Shown: positions 1 to 5,266 of the stretch, piece after piece
Numbering within the stretch: position 1 is the stretch's first letter
Layout of the letters: every line of letters starts with the position of its first letter
NCBI GenBank assembly: GCA_027624675.1
Contig: JAQBTZ010000050.1
Span: 1-5,266 of the forward strand
Direction of reading: 5' to 3'
DNA from: a bacterium
Lineage (GTDB): Bacteria > Patescibacteriota > WWE3 > 2-01-FULL-39-13 > JAQBTZ01
Length of the DNA stretch: 5,266 nucleotides
Made by a program: the position numbers and the translations under genes
The notes under the pieces: model-generated
Database searches by the model: none
What the model saw: the letters and a program-made list of their open reading frames with translations, nothing else
Told to the model about the DNA's origin: nothing

Positions 1-493
1 TATAAACTCCATCAGTAGTGTAATTAGCTAGCAACTGAAAGTTTTTCGATGTTGGTAAAAAGCAAACTCTTACCAAATAATTAGTACTTCCAGATGAAGG
101 AGCATAAAGAAAAACCTTTAAATCATTCAAAGACTTTCTTCTGGCAAATTCTGGCTTTAACTCACTAGTACCTACTAAACTTGCAGTATCAGAATCGCCA
201 ACTGCAACACCTATCCAAGTTTGAGCAGTACCTGATACACCTGCAAAAACTGGGGTGCCTGATACAGGACCCGAAGCACCCATCTTTGTCCAAGGATACT
301 CTTGAAAAGTTGTATAGTATCTTTCTAAAGCGTTTAACAACTCTGCCGAGTCTGATTTTTTACCTTGGTCTGTTGCCTTGTTAATCTGTTCGATTGGGTT
401 AATAGCAGATAAAACTGCTACTGCTAAAATACCAATAATTACAATAACGATTAATAATTCGATAAGTGTAAATCCTTTATTATTTCTTAACAT
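1..493 (-). CDS. type IV prepilin (pilin-like protein), 3' end cut by window edge
   Basis: This gene encodes a type IV pilin precursor, the subunit that forms the pilus fibre or a minor pilin. I translated 164 codons from the ATG at 493-491; the frame is open to base 1, so the C-terminus is missing. The N-terminus MLRNNKGFTLIELL is a class III signal. A short basic leader ends at Gly7, where prepilin peptidase (PilD) would cut and N-methylate Phe8, and Glu12 is the conserved Glu+5 of the mature protein. A hydrophobic helix follows (about residues 8-31), then SAINPIEQINKATDQG (29-44), a junction I associate with Patescibacteria pilins. The rest (45-164) looks like a globular head rich in Ser, Thr and Gly, with one Cys (C144) so far. 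It is the last gene seen downstream of pilB-pilT-pilC, on the same strand, after a 104-nt spacer. Whether it is the major or a minor pilin cannot be told from this fragment. Confidence 0.93.
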   Translation of the reverse strand, partial: MLRNNKGFTLIELLIVIVIIGILAVAVLSAINPIEQINKATDQGKKSDSAELLNALERYYTTFQEYPWTKMGASGPVSGTPVFAGVSGTAQTWIGVAVGDSDTASLVGTSELKPEFARRKSLNDLKVFLYAPSSGSTNYLVRVCFLPTSKNFQLLANYTTDGVY

Positions 494-501
494 TTACAAT
501 T

Positions 502-509
502 TCACCTCC
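502..509 (-). promoter_or_regulatory. strong Shine-Dalgarno of the prepilin gene
   Basis: On the minus strand the bases read GGAGGTGA, which pairs with the whole anti-SD core of 16S rRNA. They lie 8 nt before the ATG at 493-491. This fixes the prepilin start and suggests high translation, as expected for a fibre subunit. It contrasts with pilT and pilB, which have no recognisable SD. The spacer 510-597 back to pilC is AT-rich. I saw no convincing -35/-10 pair and no terminator in it. Confidence 0.85.
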
Positions 510-597
510 CCTCGAATTAAACCCATACATTTAAGTTTTAGGGGTAAATTATTATTTAAAGAATATTTATTATTGAAATCTTGGCAGATTTTCATAA

Positions 598-1803
598 CTA
601 AAAGCTACTTGTTAATTTATAAATTGGCGTTATTACTGATAATATTAATACTCCAACCATAAGTCCCAATAAAACCATAATAATCGGTTCAAGTGCGGTA
701 GACAGGTTTTTAACTGCCTGGTCTGCTTCTGATTCAAAATATGCAGAAGTTTTCATTAACACATCATCCATCTTTCCCGTTCTTTCTCCAACTGCAATCA
801 TCTGTCCAATTATTGCTGGAAAATATTTAGAAGCGATTATAGGTTCACTTAGTGGTATACCTTTTTCAACCTTACGACTGGCTTCATAAACCTCTTCTTG
901 AAAATATACGTTTCCTAACGAATTAGCTACAATCTGTAAAGCATCAACAATGCTAACCCCTGATCTCATTAGTAACGATAATGTTCTGGTAAATTCGGTA
1001 TAAATTCCAAGCTTGGTAATGTTTGAAAATATTGGAAATTTTAGTGCAATTTTATCTAGTGTATATATTCCTGTTAAACTCCTTTTGAAATATGAAAAAC
1101 CTACAACAAATGCTACCATCGCTATTATTAAAAATATCCAATAGTTAATAACTATATTAGAAATTCCAATTAATATCTGAGTAGGCAGGGGGAGCTCTAT
1201 ATTTAATGATGCATACATATCAGTTAATTTTGGTATAACAAAAACAACCATAACTGTCATAACTCCAGCCATTGCTATAACAACAATTACAGGGTAAATC
1301 ATTGCCCCTTTAAGCTTAGACTTAAAGGATCTTGATTTTTCTAATTTGTCTGCAAGTCTTAATAATATATCATCAAGATTTCCGGAGGCCTCACCTGCAG
1401 TTAGTAAAGAAATATAAGTTGTATCAAAAATATCAGGATACATAGCAAGTGAGTTTGAGAAAGAGTTTCCACCACTAACATCAGCCTGAACTGATTGAAT
1501 TATTGTTTTAAACTGAGCATTAGTAATCTGCTCTTTTAATATATTTAACGAATCACTAAGTGATAATCCTGCAGAGATCATTGTTGCAAGTTGTCTTGTA
1601 AAGTTGACAACGTCATTAGAGGACACTCCTCTTAACCCATTCATTAAACCATCAATAGAAAAACCATCTCTATCTTCGTCTAAAGAAATTAATATAAGAT
1701 TTTGAGCTTTAATTAAAGCTGCTGCTGATCTTTGACCACTAGATTCAACAGTACCACTTTGTACTCTGCCGTCTATTGATCTTGCTAAATATTTAAATTT
1801 CAT
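598..1803 (-). CDS. pilC: PilC, type IV pilus inner-membrane platform protein
   Basis: PilC (GspF/T2SSF family) is the polytopic inner-membrane platform on which the PilB and PilT ATPases act to add or remove pilin subunits. The 401-residue length is normal for the family. It has the expected two repeated T2SSF domains, roughly residues 65-190 and 267-392. Each carries the family signature: LLTAGEASGNLDDIL at 133-147 and MIAVGERTGKMDDVL at 335-349. Hydrophobic membrane segments are visible at about 170-190, 210-237 and 373-393, and the last contains LEPIIMVLLGLMVG. The N-terminus MKFKYLARSIDGRVQSG matches the usual PilC opening (F-x-Y-x-A-x-D-x-x-G), supporting the ATG at 1803. The start lies 2 nt after the pilT stop. 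Its likely SD, AGGAAAAG, lies inside the last pilT codons, which points to translational coupling. Confidence 0.97.
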   Translation of the reverse strand: MKFKYLARSIDGRVQSGTVESSGQRSAAALIKAQNLILISLDEDRDGFSIDGLMNGLRGVSSNDVVNFTRQLATMISAGLSLSDSLNILKEQITNAQFKTIIQSVQADVSGGNSFSNSLAMYPDIFDTTYISLLTAGEASGNLDDILLRLADKLEKSRSFKSKLKGAMIYPVIVVIAMAGVMTVMVVFVIPKLTDMYASLNIELPLPTQILIGISNIVINYWIFLIIAMVAFVVGFSYFKRSLTGIYTLDKIALKFPIFSNITKLGIYTEFTRTLSLLMRSGVSIVDALQIVANSLGNVYFQEEVYEASRKVEKGIPLSEPIIASKYFPAIIGQMIAVGERTGKMDDVLMKTSAYFESEADQAVKNLSTALEPIIMVLLGLMVGVLILSVITPIYKLTSSF

Positions 1804-1805
1804 GT

Positions 1806-2870
1806 TTATCTTTTCCTAATTAACCTTGCAAGTTCGTTTGGTTTAAGTGTATGAAGTTGAGCTTCTTCGTAAGAAACTAAGTCTGCATCAACTAATCCTG
1901 CAAGTGATCTTTCTAGCGATACCATACCTAAATCAGCACTGGTCGATATAACGTTATCTAACTGATGTGTCTTACTTTCACGTATTAAATTTCGAACTGC
2001 AGATGTACCAAGCATTAACTCTATTGCAGGGTAGCGACTTCCATCCTTTCCTACTACTAATCTTTGTGAAATAACAGCTTCAATTACTACTGAAAGCTGT
2101 GTTCTAACCTGAGCCTGTTGATGTTCTGGGAAAACATCAATTATACGATCAATTGTTTGTGCAGCTGAGTTTGTATGTAAAGTTGCAAAGACCAAATGCC
2201 CCGTTTCTGCAACAGTTAAAGCCGATGATATTGTAGCAAAATCGCGCATCTCACCAATCATTACTACGTTAGGATCCTCTCGTAAAACTGACTTTAATGC
2301 TTGATCCCAACTTAATGTGTCTTGAAACATCTCTCGTTGCTGAATAATGCAACCTTTATTTTGAAAAATATATTCTATTGGATCTTCGATTGTAATAATA
2401 TTTCTCTTATATTTACTATTCATATCATCTAGCATTGAGGCTATCGTTGTTGATTTTCCATGCCCAGTTGGACCTGTAACTAATATTAATCCTTGAGGCA
2501 AGGCATTAAACTCTGTCAGATAATCTGGTAAATGCAACTTTTCCATACTAGGAATTTCAAAGGGGATTAACCTTAATGCTAACGAAAGCATACCTTTCTG
2601 GTAAAACGCATTAGCTCTAAATCTTCCGATCGACTTAAAAGAGAACGAAAAGTCTAGCTCTTTATCTTTTATTAACATGCTTTTTTGTTCTTCGTTTATT
2701 AGAGTGAAAATTAGAGATTCAACCTCTTCTGAGGTTAATTTATTAATACCCTCAATAGGAGTCAATTGACCTGAAATCCTCATCATAGGGGGAACATCAA
2801 AAACTATATGTAAATCTGATGCTTTCTCTTGTATTACCTTATCTAAAAGGTCATTAATTGTATAATTCAT
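1806..2870 (-). CDS. pilT: PilT, type IV pilus retraction ATPase
   Basis: PilT is the hexameric cytoplasmic ATPase that drives pilus depolymerisation and retraction, acting on PilC. The 354-residue protein has the typical short PilT layout. An N-terminal PAS-like region opens with INDLLDKVIQEKASDLHI and PPMMRISG, followed by the RecA-like core. Visible motifs are Walker A GPTGHGKST (133-141), the Asp box ITIEDPIEYI (159-168), Walker B VVMIGEMRD (202-210, catalytic-type E207) and the His box TGHLVFATLHTNSA (223-236). The C-terminal AVRNLIRESKTHQ (291-303) is the AIRNLIRE-type motif needed for retraction in studied PilTs and separates it from PilB. There is no tetracysteine motif, also as expected for PilT. 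Walker A has His where Ser is commonest; I do not expect loss of function. No Shine-Dalgarno precedes the ATG, and a long hairpin ends 10 nt upstream. The next in-frame Met codons (29, 30) would delete conserved N-terminal sequence, so this start is preferred. Confidence 0.97.
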   Translation of the reverse strand: MNYTINDLLDKVIQEKASDLHIVFDVPPMMRISGQLTPIEGINKLTSEEVESLIFTLINEEQKSMLIKDKELDFSFSFKSIGRFRANAFYQKGMLSLALRLIPFEIPSMEKLHLPDYLTEFNALPQGLILVTGPTGHGKSTTIASMLDDMNSKYKRNIITIEDPIEYIFQNKGCIIQQREMFQDTLSWDQALKSVLREDPNVVMIGEMRDFATISSALTVAETGHLVFATLHTNSAAQTIDRIIDVFPEHQQAQVRTQLSVVIEAVISQRLVVGKDGSRYPAIELMLGTSAVRNLIRESKTHQLDNVISTSADLGMVSLERSLAGLVDADLVSYEEAQLHTLKPNELARLIRKR

Positions 2871-2880
2871 ATGGCAGTTA

Positions 2881-2941
2881 ATTTAGTATACAGTATCTAG
2901 TAGTATAATCCATACATTATACTCGATACAATATACTAAAT
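2881..2941. repeat. long imperfect inverted repeat (hairpin) between pilB and pilT
   Basis: Nearly the whole pilB-pilT spacer folds on itself. The outer arms 2881-2890 and 2932-2941 pair over 10 bp. A 2x2 mismatch follows, then 2893-2897 pairs with 2925-2929 (5 bp). After an asymmetric internal loop (2898-2901 opposite 2924), 2902-2909 pairs with 2916-2923 (8 bp) around a 6-nt loop at 2910-2915. That gives 23 base pairs in 61 nt. In the transcript the hairpin begins 2 nt after the pilB stop and ends 10 nt before the pilT ATG. The stem is AT-rich with no following U-tract, so it is not a standard intrinsic terminator. An RNA-processing, stability or translation-control element, or a protein-binding dyad, is possible. 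No function is shown by the sequence itself. Confidence 0.8.
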
Positions 2942-2943
2942 AC

Positions 2944-4704
2944 TCATTCTCTTGCTACTCTAAGTACTTCTTCCATTGTTGTTAGTCCTTCTAATGCTTT
3001 CATAACTCCATCCTGCATAAGTGTAACCATTCCTTCTTCAACTCCTTTTCTCTCAATCTCACCCGATGATTTATTATTCAACATAAGCTCTACCACCGCC
3101 TCCGAAATTTCCATAACCTCATAAATCCCCATTCTTCCTTTATATCCACTTGTTCCACACACATCACAACCCTTACCTCTATACAAAGTTATTTCTCCAT
3201 CACCGTTAACCTCTTTTGGTAAGTCTACATCCTTATTATCTTTTAGTATTTCTCTAATCTGTTTTGCCATTGCCTCTGGTGCTTTATACTCCTCTTTGCA
3301 TGACGCACAAACCTTTCTAACTAATCTTTGTGCCATAGAAAGATTTAATGTCGAAGCTAATAAAAATGGTTCAACTTTCATATCAAGCATTCGAGGTACT
3401 GCCCCAGCTGCTGAGTTTGTATGTAAAGTAGATAAAACAGAGTGTCCAGTTAACGCAGCATTAATAGCTAAAGATGCAGTTTCACTATCCCTAATCTCTC
3501 CTACCATTATAATATTAGGATCTTGTCGTAAAATTGACCTTAAACCCGAAGCAAAAGTTAATCCTGCAGCATTATTTATCTGCACCTGGTTAACTCCTTC
3601 AATTCTAATTTCAACAGGGTCCTCTAAAGTAATAATATTTACCCTTGAGGTATTTAATCTTCTTAAACACGTTGCTAAGGTTACAGTTTTTCCCGAACCA
3701 GTAGGGCCTGTAACTAATATAATTCCATATGGTTTTAATAAAGCTTCTTCAAGTCTTTTTAACGAAACACCTCTTAGCCCTAAATCTTTTAATTTCAGGG
3801 TTGAGCCAGTATCTCTAAGTAACCTAATTACAACTTTTTCTCCAAAAGCAGTAGGTAAGGTAGATACACGAAGGTCAATTTCCTCATCACCAACCTTAAT
3901 CTTAATTCTTCCATCTTGTGGTAACCTTCTTTCATCAATCTTAAGGTTAGCCATAATCTTAATTCGGGCAATTAAAGAGTCATGCACCTTTTTAGGTAAT
4001 GTTAATTTTTCTTGTAAAATTCCGTCAATTCTATATCGCACCCTCGACTTATTTTCCTCTGCCTCAATATGGATATCCGATGCCCCAGACTTTGCAGAAT
4101 ATTCCATAATAGTATTAACAATACGAGCAACAGGAGCATCTTTTAGATTTTTTTCTTCTTTCTGAATATCTCCAACACCTTGCTCTTTAATCTCGGTAAT
4201 ACCAACAACATCTTCTAGTGCTGCAGAAACCTCGGTTGTAATTGATTTTCCATACTGATTAAATACCGCCTTATCAATTGCTGTAACAGGTGCAATATAT
4301 GGTATAACTTTTTTACCTGACTTTCTTTCAATAAACTCAATAGACTGTAGATCTAAAGGGTCAGCCATAACAAGGCTAATTGTTGTGGCATCAGATTTAA
4401 ATGGAAATAAATGAAGTTTTTTTGCAACAGCCTCAGGAACAGTTTCTAAAGCTACTGCATCAATAGTTTCTTTTTCAAGATCAACAAATGGAATGTTATA
4501 AAGTAGCCCTTTCGCCTTAATTAAATCATCTTCTTCAACTAAATTTTTGTCTTTAATAATATCTTCTGCAGATTTACCCGTATTAACGTTCTCAAATTTA
4601 ATTGCAGAAACCTGATTTTCGTCAAGTAAACCAATCTGAAAAAGAATATCCTCAATAGTACTAGCATTATTTAACTTAGGGTTTTTATCAGAATTTTCGG
4701 GCAT
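2944..4704 (-). CDS. pilB: PilB, type IV pilus extension ATPase (GspE family)
   Basis: PilB is the cytoplasmic hexameric ATPase that powers pilin polymerisation on PilC. Numbering from the ATG at 4704 gives 586 residues, a normal length. A GspE/MshEN-type N-terminal region (about 15-155) is followed by the T2SSE ATPase. Motifs are SDIHIE (209-214), RLPQDGR (260-266), Walker A GPTGSGKT (333-340), Asp box ITLEDPVE (358-365), Walker B IIMVGEIRD (398-406, E403) and His box TGHSVLSTLHTNS (419-431). The zinc-type tetracysteine C466-x2-C469 ... C513-x2-C516 is typical of PilB/GspE and absent from PilT. The N-terminal region lacks a clear RLG signature, so c-di-GMP binding of the MshEN kind is not supported. 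An in-frame TTG at 4719 would add five residues (MIINP); neither start has a recognisable SD, and ATG is preferred on codon alone. It is the first pil gene in the window, divergent from the acidic-protein gene. Confidence 0.97.
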   Translation of the reverse strand: MPENSDKNPKLNNASTIEDILFQIGLLDENQVSAIKFENVNTGKSAEDIIKDKNLVEEDDLIKAKGLLYNIPFVDLEKETIDAVALETVPEAVAKKLHLFPFKSDATTISLVMADPLDLQSIEFIERKSGKKVIPYIAPVTAIDKAVFNQYGKSITTEVSAALEDVVGITEIKEQGVGDIQKEEKNLKDAPVARIVNTIMEYSAKSGASDIHIEAEENKSRVRYRIDGILQEKLTLPKKVHDSLIARIKIMANLKIDERRLPQDGRIKIKVGDEEIDLRVSTLPTAFGEKVVIRLLRDTGSTLKLKDLGLRGVSLKRLEEALLKPYGIILVTGPTGSGKTVTLATCLRRLNTSRVNIITLEDPVEIRIEGVNQVQINNAAGLTFASGLRSILRQDPNIIMVGEIRDSETASLAINAALTGHSVLSTLHTNSAAGAVPRMLDMKVEPFLLASTLNLSMAQRLVRKVCASCKEEYKAPEAMAKQIREILKDNKDVDLPKEVNGDGEITLYRGKGCDVCGTSGYKGRMGIYEVMEISEAVVELMLNNKSSGEIERKGVEEGMVTLMQDGVMKALEGLTTMEEVLRVARE

Positions 4705-4755
4705 TGGATTTATTATCAATCAATTGGGTTTAAATTTCAATACTTTGGGCCCATT

Positions 4756-4784
4756 ATTCTAATTTATATTATCCCCCACGTCAT
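4756..4784 (-). promoter_or_regulatory. weak candidate promoter for the pilB-pilT-pilC-pilin operon
   Basis: On the minus strand, ATGACG (4784-4779, 4 of 6 matches to TTGACA) is followed after 17 nt by TAGAAT (4761-4756, 5 of 6 matches to TATAAT). Transcription would start near 4749, leaving a leader of about 45 nt before the pilB ATG. Spacing is ideal but the -35 match is poor. In AT-rich DNA such pairs arise by chance. It is listed because an operon promoter is expected here, and because its -35 overlaps the repeat element at 4779-4812. Confidence 0.27.
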
Positions 4785-4812
4785 TCTGAGTCTACCGACG
4801 AAGAATCTATGA
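4779..4812. repeat. dispersed-repeat-like hairpin element (GTCATTCTGAG ... CGAAGAATCT type)
   Basis: The two ends of this stretch match a short intergenic repeat I recall from many bacterial genomes, with GTCATTCTGAG on one side and CGAAGAATCT on the other. The core 4783-4806 is symmetrical. ATTCT (4783-4787) pairs with AGAAT (4802-4806). A 2x2 loop of GA (4788-4789) opposite GA (4800-4801) can form tandem sheared G-A pairs. GTC (4790-4792) then pairs with GAC (4797-4799) around the loop TACC (4793-4796). Only one copy is in the window, so the repeat status rests on recall. It lies in the intergenic region between divergent genes and carries no open frame of note. Confidence 0.55.
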
Positions 4813-4828
4813 GAATTTGTTAATATCA

Positions 4829-4857
4829 TTGACTTAACCTATAGTGTTTGATATAAT
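4829..4857 (+). promoter_or_regulatory. strong sigma70-type promoter driving the acidic-protein gene
   Basis: The -35 TTGACT (4829-4834, 5 of 6 consensus) and -10 TATAAT (4852-4857, perfect) are separated by 17 nt. TG at 4849-4850, one base before the -10, adds an extended -10 element. Transcription should begin around 4863-4866, giving a leader of about 50 nt to the ATG at 4915. It is by far the best promoter match I found in the window and implies strong, probably constitutive, expression of the downstream gene. Confidence 0.82.
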
Positions 4858-4899
4858 TAAGGGTAGTTGATGGACAAATTTTTTCCATTTTTCCCAATC

Positions 4900-4906
4900 A
4901 AAGGAG
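4900..4906 (+). promoter_or_regulatory. Shine-Dalgarno fixing the start of the acidic-protein gene
   Basis: AAAGGAG lies 8 nt before the ATG at 4915. This supports that ATG over in-frame TTG 4867 and ATG 4870, which sit almost on the predicted transcription start and have no SD. Confidence 0.8.
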
Positions 4907-4914
4907 ACTTTCTC

Positions 4915-5214
4915 ATGGCACAGCAATTCAATCAACTTCACACCGACAACCCCCAAACTGATGCCCTCCAAGAGTTGGCTGAAGAATGGGTTGACCCTCT
5001 TGAGGAAGAAGAAGCATTCTGGGAAGAATTAGATCCGAGAGAAAACGATGATGATGCGGAGTCTTACCCAGTATACGTTCCAATGTATGCAACATGTTCA
5101 ACTTGGTACGCCATTTCCCAAGAAGAAGAAAAAGATCGTGCAGAATGGCAAAGAAAGATGGAAGAACGCCACAGTGATGAATGCGGGTGTGGTCATGAAC
5201 TCCAATTTTCTTAG
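4915..5214 (+). CDS. small, highly acidic hypothetical protein (99 aa)
   Basis: I do not recognise this protein and assign no function. It has 28 Asp/Glu against 6 Lys/Arg, a net charge near -22. Acidic residues are densest in about residues 18-50 (runs such as EEEEAFWEELD). A less charged aromatic patch follows (about 51-68: YPVYVPMY, then C61-S-T-W-Y), then a charged, probably helical stretch (69-85). The tail HSDECGCGHE brings H86, C90, C92 and H94 close together and could bind a metal. There is no signal peptide or membrane segment, so it is probably cytosolic. The ATG is chosen because a good SD and a near-consensus promoter lie just upstream. It is divergent from pilB, and nothing in the sequence links it to pilus function. 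GC is about 45% (132 of 294 bases counted in 4921-5214), higher than the pil genes, which may reflect expression level, constraint or transfer. Codon structure, promoter and SD together make a real gene likely. Confidence 0.8.
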   Translation: MAQQFNQLHTDNPQTDALQELAEEWVDPLEEEEAFWEELDPRENDDDAESYPVYVPMYATCSTWYAISQEEEKDRAEWQRKMEERHSDECGCGHELQFS

Positions 5215-5248
5215 CTACTTAATGCACTAGCCAAACGGCATCTAAGAT

Positions 5249-5266
5249 TTAGGAACCCCCACCTAA
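5249..5266. repeat. small inverted repeat at window edge, possible start of a terminator
   Basis: TTAGG (5249-5253) and CCTAA (5262-5266) form a perfect 5-bp stem around an 8-nt loop, 34 nt after the stop of the acidic-protein gene. The right arm ends at the last base, so the stem may extend and a T-tract may follow outside the window. As seen, it is too short to call a terminator. Confidence 0.3.

Noticed and set aside
541..575. AT-rich direct-repeat-like stretch (ATTATTATTT / ATTTATTATT) before the prepilin gene
   Set aside because: Low-complexity AT sequence; no clear promoter hexamers with correct spacing and no stable fold.
181..662. Two short plus-strand open frames (181-384 and 378-662)
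   Set aside because: They lie opposite the prepilin gene and the end of pilC, have no SD, and give low-complexity, aromatic or hydrophobic translations typical of antisense AT-rich DNA.
2881..2941. Reading the pilB-pilT hairpin as an intrinsic terminator
   Set aside because: The stem is AT-rich and is not followed by a run of T in the direction of transcription; pilT and pilC directly follow in the same operon.
3296..4165. A 289-codon open frame on the plus strand opposite pilB
   Set aside because: It is antisense to the conserved ATPase core of pilB, including Walker A, Walker B and the His box. It has no SD or promoter and its translation resembles no family I know. It is a by-product of pilB codon composition.
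4705..4719. TTG start at 4719 for pilB, five codons upstream of the ATG
   Set aside because: Neither start has an SD, and the added MIINP matches nothing conserved. ATG is the simpler choice, though TTG cannot be excluded.
4746..4753. 8-bp palindrome TGGGCCCA upstream of pilB
   Set aside because: A single short palindrome with no second copy or half-site nearby; not enough to call an operator.
5048..5230. A 60-codon plus-strand open frame overlapping the end of the acidic gene
   Set aside because: It is in another frame of the same strand within the better supported 4915-5214 gene, with no SD of its own.
1..5266. Search for tRNA, rRNA, CRISPR arrays, transposases, toxin-antitoxin pairs or attachment sites
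   Set aside because: Every gap between genes is under about 215 nt and none shows cloverleaf, spaced direct repeats, terminal inverted repeats with a transposase, or a paired small-gene arrangement.

Overview
The window carries a type IV pilus (T4P) gene cluster on the minus strand and one unrelated-looking small gene on the plus strand. In transcription order the minus-strand genes are pilB (extension ATPase), pilT (retraction ATPase), pilC (inner-membrane platform) and a type IV prepilin, whose 3' end runs off the window at base 1. The DNA is AT-rich (pil genes around the mid-30s % GC in the lines I sampled). The prepilin has the segment SAINPIEQINKATDQGKK straight after its hydrophobic helix. 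This, together with the compact pilB-pilT-pilC-pilin order, is what I associate with Candidate Phyla Radiation / Patescibacteria (for example Microgenomates-type genomes). That placement is recall-based inference, not a search result.

Layout: 1-493 (-) partial prepilin with a near-perfect Shine-Dalgarno; 494-597 AT-rich spacer; 598-1803 (-) pilC; a 2-nt gap; 1806-2870 (-) pilT; 2871-2943 a spacer almost wholly made of a long imperfect inverted repeat (2881-2941); 2944-4704 (-) pilB; 4705-4914 the divergent intergenic region, holding a structured dispersed-repeat-like element (4779-4812), a weak candidate pilB promoter and a textbook sigma70-type promoter firing rightward (4829-4857); 4915-5214 (+) a 99-residue, extremely acidic protein of unknown function; 5215-5266 a short tail ending in a small inverted repeat that reaches the window edge.

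The T4P genes fit one machine. Prepilin is inserted in the inner membrane and assembled on the PilC platform by PilB ATP hydrolysis, and PilT depolymerises the fibre to retract it. Having PilT in the same operon implies dynamic, retractable pili (attachment, twitching or DNA uptake). The peptidase and the alignment proteins are not in the window.

The least ordinary items are the hairpin between pilB and pilT just upstream of an SD-less pilT start, the hairpin-forming repeat between the divergent genes, and the strongly promoted acidic orphan gene, whose base composition differs from its neighbours. I did not find a clearly new multi-gene system here.
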